A DNA stretch of 10,730 bases from NCBI GenBank assembly GCA_027047735.1, contig JALTUD010000678.1, forward strand, positions 1 to 10,730. Direction: 5' to 3'. A model generated the notes under the pieces. The model was not told the DNA's origin. It worked only from the letters and a program-made list of their open reading frames with translations, and ran no database searches. The position numbers and the translations under genes are program-made. This DNA comes from Flavobacteriales bacterium (GTDB lineage: Bacteria; Bacteroidota; Bacteroidia; Flavobacteriales_D; Parvicellaceae). Shown in pieces: positions 7,088-10,730 of this stretch. How positions within the stretch are numbered: the first letter of the stretch is position 1; each line of letters starts with the position of its first letter.

Positions 7088-8449
7088 ATGGCACAAAAAA
7101 AACAATATGAACGCCCAATCATCAAGCCTTTAAATACAGGTTTGATGAATAAATTCGGTACAAAAACCGAATATGCTCCAGTTAAAATGATTGACGGAGC
7201 TTATGTAAAAGACTTAATAAAAGAATACGGCTCTCCTCTTTTTGTTTTATCCGAAAGAAAAATAAGAGAAAATATACGCAACGCTAAAAGAGCTTTTGAA
7301 ACAAGATATCCTAAAGTACAATTTGCTTGGTCGTATAAAACAAACTACTTGAATGCCGTTTGTAATATCTTTCATCAAGAAGGCTCTTGGGGGGAAGTGG
7401 TTTCCATTTTCGAATATAAAAAAGCTATAAAAAACGGCGTTCCTCCGGAAAAGATTTTGTTCAATGGTCCTGATAAGACCGACGATGATTTGACCATTGC
7501 CATTAACAACAATTCTTGTATTCACATCGACCACTTAGATGAGCTGTACAGAGTTATTGAACTTGCCGGTGAATTGCATAAAAAACCTCGCGTAGCTATT
7601 CGAGTAAATATGGATACAGGCATCTACCCGATGTGGGACAGATTCGGATTTAATTACGAAAACGGACAAGCATGGGATGCTATCAATAAAATCATAGCTT
7701 CGGGAAAACTGGATTTGGTTGGTCTTCACGCTCATATCGGTACATTTATGCTATCGGCGAAGGCTTATGGTGTAGCAGCATCAAAACTAGCTGATTTGGC
7801 ACTTTCGGTAAAACGGATGTTTGGAATAAAATTGACGTACATTGATTTAGGTGGTGGATTTGCCTCTAAAAACACCTTGAAAGGTTCGTTTCAAATCGGT
7901 GCGGATGTAACTCCTGAAATTAGTGATTATGCCGAAGAAATTAGTACCGCTTTACTAAACGCAGGTTTCCCTACCGAAGATTTACCTTACTTATATCTTG
8001 AAACAGGAAGAGCCTTGGTGGACGATGCAGGATTTCTACTGGGAACGGTTATTTCCAACAAGCGACTTTCGGATGGAAGAAGAGCTACGATAATGGACTT
8101 TGGAGTAAATATTTTATTTACCTCTTTTTGGTACGACCACAAAATAAGCCCGGCACAAGACTTCAGTCACCACACGGAAGAAAGCGTCTTATATGGTCCT
8201 CTTTGTATGAATATTGATGTCGTTCGCGAAAATGTTACTTTACCTCCTCTTATGGCAGGCGATCAAGTAGTTGTACATTATGTAGGAGCTTATAACATTA
8301 CACAATCGATGCAATTTATTTCTACTCGCCCGGCCGTTGTACTTGTAGATATGAAAGGAACACCGCACGTCATTAAGCGAAAAGAAACAATAGAAGATGT
8401 AGAGTTGGGAGAAAAAATTCCGGATTACTTAGAAAAGTTTGAACTATAA
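7088..8449 (+). CDS. PLP-dependent decarboxylase, diaminopimelate/ornithine decarboxylase fold
   Basis: 453 residues, fold type III (alanine racemase-like barrel plus beta domain). Lys84 in WSYKTNY is the expected Schiff-base lysine. Further landmarks: RVNMDTG (172-178), RFGFN (185-189), HAHIGT (214-219), IDLGGGF (252-258) for phosphate binding, LETGRAL (304-310), YGPLCMNID (369-377) and VGAYNITQSMQF (399-410). Authentic diaminopimelate decarboxylases usually have HIGS, EPGR and GPxCESGD; here HIGT, ETGR and GPLCMNID replace them. Cys373 is kept but the following Glu of CESGD, which helps recognise the substrate, is Met. So the fold and decarboxylation are likely, but the substrate is probably not free meso-diaminopimelate. 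It is last in the operon, followed at once by a terminator inside repeat copy 3. Housekeeping lysA is the alternative call; the context argues against it. Confidence 0.87.
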   Translation: MAQKKQYERPIIKPLNTGLMNKFGTKTEYAPVKMIDGAYVKDLIKEYGSPLFVLSERKIRENIRNAKRAFETRYPKVQFAWSYKTNYLNAVCNIFHQEGSWGEVVSIFEYKKAIKNGVPPEKILFNGPDKTDDDLTIAINNNSCIHIDHLDELYRVIELAGELHKKPRVAIRVNMDTGIYPMWDRFGFNYENGQAWDAINKIIASGKLDLVGLHAHIGTFMLSAKAYGVAASKLADLALSVKRMFGIKLTYIDLGGGFASKNTLKGSFQIGADVTPEISDYAEEISTALLNAGFPTEDLPYLYLETGRALVDDAGFLLGTVISNKRLSDGRRATIMDFGVNILFTSFWYDHKISPAQDFSHHTEESVLYGPLCMNIDVVRENVTLPPLMAGDQVVVHYVGAYNITQSMQFISTRPAVVLVDMKGTPHVIKRKETIEDVELGEKIPDYLEKFEL

Positions 8450-8484
8450 AAACGCTAAAGAAAGTTCAAAAACCATAATAATTT

Positions 8485-8784
8485 GGGCGTTCCCCTAAAA
8501 ACAAAAAAGAGCATTCCTTTACAAGGAACGCTCTTTTTTGTTTTTAGGGTCGGGCTATCCGCTATATCTTTTGCCCTCCAAAAGGAGGGAGGGCAAAAGG
8601 ATGCCGCTCCTATCCCTAACGCGGAACAGGTGAGTGCAAAGAAAACGGAGTTTAGTTTTCTTAGACGATGAAAAATTCTTTTGCATAGCCCCAGCTATGG
8701 AAAAAAATTTTGAAGAAGTATAAGGAAAATAAAACCGTTTTATTGTACTCAGATGTTCCGCGTTAGGGATAAGTCCCTAACGCG
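8485..8784 (-). repeat. Structured intergenic repeat, copy 3 (inverted)
   Basis: Reverse-complement copy of the 5411-5712 repeat. Read on the + strand: GGGCGTTCCCC (8485-8495), hairpin D (8493-8549), GGTCGGGCTAT (8548-8558), hairpin C (8568-8579 with 8588-8599), CTATCCCTAACGCGG (8610-8624), TTTTCTTAGACGATGAA, hairpin B (CATAGC 8684-8689 with GCTATG 8694-8699), AGTATAAGGAAAATAAAA and hairpin A (CGCGTTAGGGA 8759-8769 with TCCCTAACGCG 8774-8784). A further degenerate TTTTCTTAGACAATG tract at about 8817-8831 suggests the element may extend to about 8830. A 62-codon open frame here is only a translation of the repeat. Confidence 0.88.
8493..8549. terminator. Bidirectional intrinsic terminator, also hairpin D of repeat copy 3
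   Basis: Perfect 20-bp stem (8493-8512 with 8530-8549), followed inward by a mismatch and TTCCTT/AAGGAA (8514-8519 with 8523-8528) around the loop TAC. An A-run on the left arm and TTTTTTGTTTTT on the right arm after the GC-containing core (GAGC/GCTC) make a terminator that can work on both strands. It starts 44 bp after the decarboxylase stop and should end the operon transcript. Confidence 0.8.
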
Positions 8785-8947
8785 AGTGAAATCGGCGGAT
8801 AGAAAGTGAATTTTTGTTTTCTTAGACAATGTGATATTTCCCCTACAACATAACATTCGTAACATATATAAGCCGTTAATAACAAAATTCACAGTCAAAT
8901 TATATTTTTATTTAACATTACAGTCATAATCATTAAAACAAAAAATT
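8785..8947 (+). promoter_or_regulatory. AT-rich leader of the lipoprotein pair
   Basis: No gene is seen here. After a degenerate tail of repeat copy 3 the sequence becomes very AT-rich. TATATTTT at 8901-8908 is one base off the TAnnTTTG element and could be the promoter, but no -33 partner is evident. The last 18 bases before the ATG (AATCATTAAAACAAAAAATT region) recur before the second lipoprotein gene as part of the tandem duplication. Confidence 0.3.
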
Positions 8948-9274
8948 ATGACTACAAAAACAATTATCCTTTCTGTGGGGATTGCTCTAACTGCAATTGC
9001 CTGCAAAAAACAACCGAAAGCTTGTTTTACCGCTGACAAAGAAACAGCTACCGTAAATTCCGTGATTACTTTTGATGCTTCATGCAGTGAAAACGTTGAT
9101 AAATATGGTTGGTTAGGTAATATTGAACCAGACACCTGTGTATCTTTTATGGGAGATGCAGCATCTAAAACACAAAAAATAAAGTTTTTATGTCCCGGTA
9201 CTTATAAAGTTGAACTTATGGTAGAAAACGGTAAAAAATCTGATAAAACTTCTAAAACGATTACTATCAACTAA
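8948..9274 (+). CDS. Small PKD-like lipoprotein, tandem copy A
   Basis: 108 residues. An N-terminal signal (TIILSVGIALTAIAC, residues 5-19) ends in a lipobox-like AIAC, so Cys19 is the likely lipid anchor and the mature protein of about 90 residues sits in the periplasm or on the cell surface. The rest is a single PKD-like beta-sandwich: CFTADKETATVNSVITFDAS (26-45), then CPGTYKVELMVENGKKSD (82-99) and a final strand KTITIN. It has cysteines at 26, 46, 64 and 82; the last two are absent from copy B. It matches copy B at 90 of 108 residues, with 17 of the 18 differences in residues 50-93. Function unknown; a surface-exposed binding or structural lipoprotein is plausible. Confidence 0.85.
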   Translation: MTTKTIILSVGIALTAIACKKQPKACFTADKETATVNSVITFDASCSENVDKYGWLGNIEPDTCVSFMGDAASKTQKIKFLCPGTYKVELMVENGKKSDKTSKTITIN

Positions 9275-9302
9275 GTCAATTAAATCATTAAAACAAAAAA
9301 TT

Positions 9303-9629
9303 ATGACTACAAAGACAATTATCCTTTCTGTGGGGATTGCTCTAACTGCAATTGCCTGCAAAAAACAACCGAAAGCTTGTTTTACAGCAGACAAAGAAAC
9401 AGCTGCTGTAAACTCCGTGATTACTTTTGATGCCTCATGCAGTGAAAATGCAGATGGGTATATGTGGTTAGGTGGTTCTGAGCCTGATAGTACGTATTCA
9501 ATTATGGGAGATGCTTCATCTAAAACACATCAAGTAAAATATTTATACCCGGGCACTTACAAAGTTGAGTTACAAGTTACCAACGGTAAAAAATCTGATA
9601 AAACTTCTAAAACGATTACTATCAACTAA
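9303..9629 (+). CDS. Small PKD-like lipoprotein, tandem copy B
   Basis: 108 residues, paralogue of the gene just upstream, from which it is separated by 28 bp. Signal and lipobox (AIAC, Cys19) are identical, as are residues 1-34, 36-49 and 94-108. The central region differs: YMWLGGSEPDSTYS for YGWLGNIEPDTCVS, and KTHQVKYLYPG for KTQKIKFLCPG, with loss of Cys64 and Cys82. The duplication includes the A-rich leader but not the AT-rich region further upstream, so this copy probably depends on the promoter of copy A. A clear terminator follows at 9654-9683. Function unknown. Confidence 0.85.
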   Translation: MTTKTIILSVGIALTAIACKKQPKACFTADKETAAVNSVITFDASCSENADGYMWLGGSEPDSTYSIMGDASSKTHQVKYLYPGTYKVELQVTNGKKSDKTSKTITIN

Positions 9630-9653
9630 GTCAATTAAAAGACGGATACTATC

Positions 9654-9690
9654 AAAGCCCGACTATTCAAATAGTTGGGCTTTGTTGTTT
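9654..9690 (+). terminator. Intrinsic terminator of the lipoprotein pair
   Basis: AAAGCCCGACTAT (9654-9666) pairs with ATAGTTGGGCTTT (9671-9683) with one G-T wobble and a TCAA loop, followed by the T-rich TGTTGTTT. It starts 24 bp after the stop of copy B. Confidence 0.85.
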
Positions 9691-9698
9691 ATTTAACA

Positions 9699-9874
9699 CC
9701 TTAAATCCGCAAGTGATTTCGTTATGAAAAGTCAAAATGTGTATTATTATTGGTCAAGCACAGTTTTGAGACACGCAAGCGTAGCCATAGCTACGGTGAG
9801 TATCGAAAAACGAGCATTGCCAATAATGATGCGGAGTTTGGCTTTGGAATAGAAGTTCACTTGCGGATTTAAGG
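9699..9874. mobile_element. MITE-like palindromic element, copy 1 (176 bp)
   Basis: Perfect 18-bp terminal inverted repeats: CCTTAAATCCGCAAGTGA (9699-9716) and its reverse complement (9857-9874). The interior is also an imperfect inverted repeat, for example ATTATTGG at 9745-9752 against CCAATAAT further right. It closes at a central mini-hairpin CGTAGC-CATA-GCTACG (9780-9795), nearly at the midpoint. It is flanked by the direct repeat TTAACA (9693-9698 and 9875-9880), consistent with a 6-bp target-site duplication. No open frame is present, so it is non-autonomous. A second copy starts at 10632. Confidence 0.8.
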
Positions 9875-9908
9875 TTAACACTTCATGATGTATTTAGATT
9901 AGATTTTT

Positions 9909-9916
9909 TACATTTG
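9909..9916 (+). promoter_or_regulatory. Bacteroidota -7 promoter element of the PAP2 gene
   Basis: TACATTTG is an exact match to TAnnTTTG and lies 18 nt before the ATG at 9935. No clear TTG-type -33 box is seen at the usual distance. It lies in the 60 bp between the MITE-like element and the gene. Confidence 0.5.
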
Positions 9917-9934
9917 TAATGTGAATTAATATTT

Positions 9935-10630
9935 ATGAAATTTTGCATTTTTATCATACTTTTTTGTTCTACTGCTATAATAAGCAGTCAAGATACTGCT
10001 ATCGTACAAAAAAACAACAAAAAAAACTATTCAAAAATTTCATTTTACGGTGTACCATCACTCATTATCGGTAGTGGGCTATATGTGCATTCAACTAATT
10101 ACTATCCCTTGAAAAAACAAACCTTGCAAAACAAAATACTGACGAGGTTTCCCAATTCTAAAACACATATTGACAATTTTCTTCCCTTTGTTCCCATTGC
10201 TGAAATGTATGCAGGTAAAGCTATGGGATTAAAAAGCAGAAACTCCTATTTTAACCAAACTAAATATCTATTTTTCTCTCAGTTGATTACCTCTATAATT
10301 ACACACACTTTGAAACAAACTACAAAGGTAACCCGCCCGGACGGAACTCCTTTTTCCTTTCCTTCGGGACATACGTCATTTGCTTTTTCTTCGGCTTCAG
10401 TTTTGTTTTGGGAATATAAAGATACGCATCCGCTTTTTGCATCTACGGGATTTTTGTTTTCAACTACAACGGGAGCTATGCGTGTACTAAACAATCGACA
10501 TTGGGTGTCTGACGTGTTGGTTGGTGCCGGTATCGCAATTTTAACCACTAATATTGTTTACCGGTTAGAACCGTTAAAAAATTGGAATCCTTTTGAGAAG
10601 AAAACTAAAAAAGTAAAGGATTTTTATTAA
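9935..10630 (+). CDS. PAP2-family membrane-associated phosphatase
   Basis: 231 residues. PAP2 enzymes remove phosphate from lipid phosphates such as phosphatidic acid, phosphatidylglycerol phosphate, undecaprenyl pyrophosphate or lipid A; which one applies here cannot be told. All three signature motifs are present: KQTTKVTRP (127-135, K-x6-RP), PSGH (144-147) and RVLNNRHWVSD (183-193, R-x5-H-x3-D), with His147, His189 and Asp193 as expected catalytic residues. Residues 1-19 look like a signal peptide, and hydrophobic stretches at about 36-50, 110-125, 148-158 and 194-208 suggest membrane segments or a buried core. The gene has its own promoter, sits alone between two copies of the MITE-like element, and its stop codon lies one base before the second copy. 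Confidence 0.9.
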   Translation: MKFCIFIILFCSTAIISSQDTAIVQKNNKKNYSKISFYGVPSLIIGSGLYVHSTNYYPLKKQTLQNKILTRFPNSKTHIDNFLPFVPIAEMYAGKAMGLKSRNSYFNQTKYLFFSQLITSIITHTLKQTTKVTRPDGTPFSFPSGHTSFAFSSASVLFWEYKDTHPLFASTGFLFSTTTGAMRVLNNRHWVSDVLVGAGIAILTTNIVYRLEPLKNWNPFEKKTKKVKDFY

Positions 10631-10631
10631 T

Positions 10632-10730
10632 CCTTAAATCCGCAAGTGATTTCGTTATGAAAAGTCAAAATACGCATTAGTATTGGTCTAGCACAGTTTT
10701 GAGACACGCAAACGTAGCCATAGCTACGGT
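10632..10730. mobile_element. MITE-like element, copy 2 (cut by window end)
   Basis: Direct-orientation copy of the first 99 bases of the 9699-9874 element, beginning with the same 18-bp terminal repeat and reaching the central GTAGCCATAGCTACGG. I count 6 differences from copy 1 over these 99 bases, clustered at the AATGTGTATTATTATTGG stretch. The right half and any target-site duplication lie beyond the window. Confidence 0.8.

Larger units (their letters stand above)
8930..9639 (+). repeat. Tandem duplication, 355-bp period
   Basis: Two direct units, about 8930-9284 and 9285-9639, each containing an A-rich leader (CATTAAAACAAAAAATT), the 108-codon lipoprotein gene and the tail CTAAGTCAATTAAA. 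The gene ends and leaders are nearly identical at the DNA level, while the central part has diverged. Confidence 0.9.

Noticed and set aside
7088..8449. Plain housekeeping lysA call
   Set aside because: The fold fits, but the changed HIGS, EPGR and CESGD motifs and the PqqD-like/ATP-grasp context make free diaminopimelate an unlikely substrate.
8483..8671. 62-codon open frame on the + strand
   Set aside because: It translates the end of repeat copy 3, including its terminator hairpin. Such a frame is expected by chance from this repeat and has no leader or domain.
1..8784. CRISPR array built from the repeated motifs
   Set aside because: The repeats are about 300 bp, few, dispersed and in both orientations; there is no short regular repeat-spacer pattern and no cas gene.
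8908..9394. Two similar antisense frames over the lipoprotein genes
   Set aside because: Their similarity comes only from the tandem duplication of the sense genes; they are shadows.

Overview
The window reads as AT-rich chromosomal DNA from a Bacteroidota species, probably in the Flavobacteriia/Saprospiria/Chitinophagia range; I cannot name a genus. The evidence is a large secreted PKD-repeat protein with a C-terminal domain of the gliding-motility/type IX secretion type, lipoproteins, starts with A/T-rich leaders and no clear Shine-Dalgarno sequence, and a TAnnTTTG-type promoter element (TACATTTG before the last gene). All real genes I can support are on the + strand.

Layout. Positions 1-241 hold the end of a structured intergenic repeat (copy 1, cut by the window edge). 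Genes at 258-1322 (family III CoA-transferase) and 1319-2368 (ApbE-type flavin transferase lipoprotein) overlap by 4 bp. Gene 2424-5207 encodes a 927-residue surface or secreted protein: signal peptide, choice-of-anchor-L-like domain, SprB-like module, six PKD modules and a sorting domain. A gene-free stretch 5208-5752 holds an imperfect palindrome and repeat copy 2. A tight three-gene operon follows (5753-8449): an 82-residue PqqD-like protein, an ATP-grasp ligase and a PLP-dependent decarboxylase of the diaminopimelate decarboxylase fold. It is closed by repeat copy 3, in inverted orientation, which contains a strong terminator. Next come two tandemly duplicated 108-residue PKD-like lipoproteins (8948-9274 and 9303-9629) with a terminator, a 176-bp MITE-like palindromic element, a PAP2-family phosphatase (9935-10630), and a second copy of the MITE-like element running off the window.

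Two points deserve most attention. First, the PqqD-like/ATP-grasp/decarboxylase operon looks like a small uncharacterised biosynthetic system: a peptide-recognition or carrier-like protein, an amino-acid ligase and an amino-acid decarboxylase. The logic recalls butirosin BtrI/BtrJ/BtrK, but the small protein is PqqD-like, not an acyl carrier. Second, the three ~300-bp repeats share a conserved frame (several small hairpins, then ATAGCCCGACC and GGGAACGCCC), while the hairpin between those two end motifs has an unrelated sequence in each copy yet always folds back on itself. Copies 2 and 3 bracket the operon in inverted orientation; two direct copies of the MITE-like element bracket the phosphatase gene.
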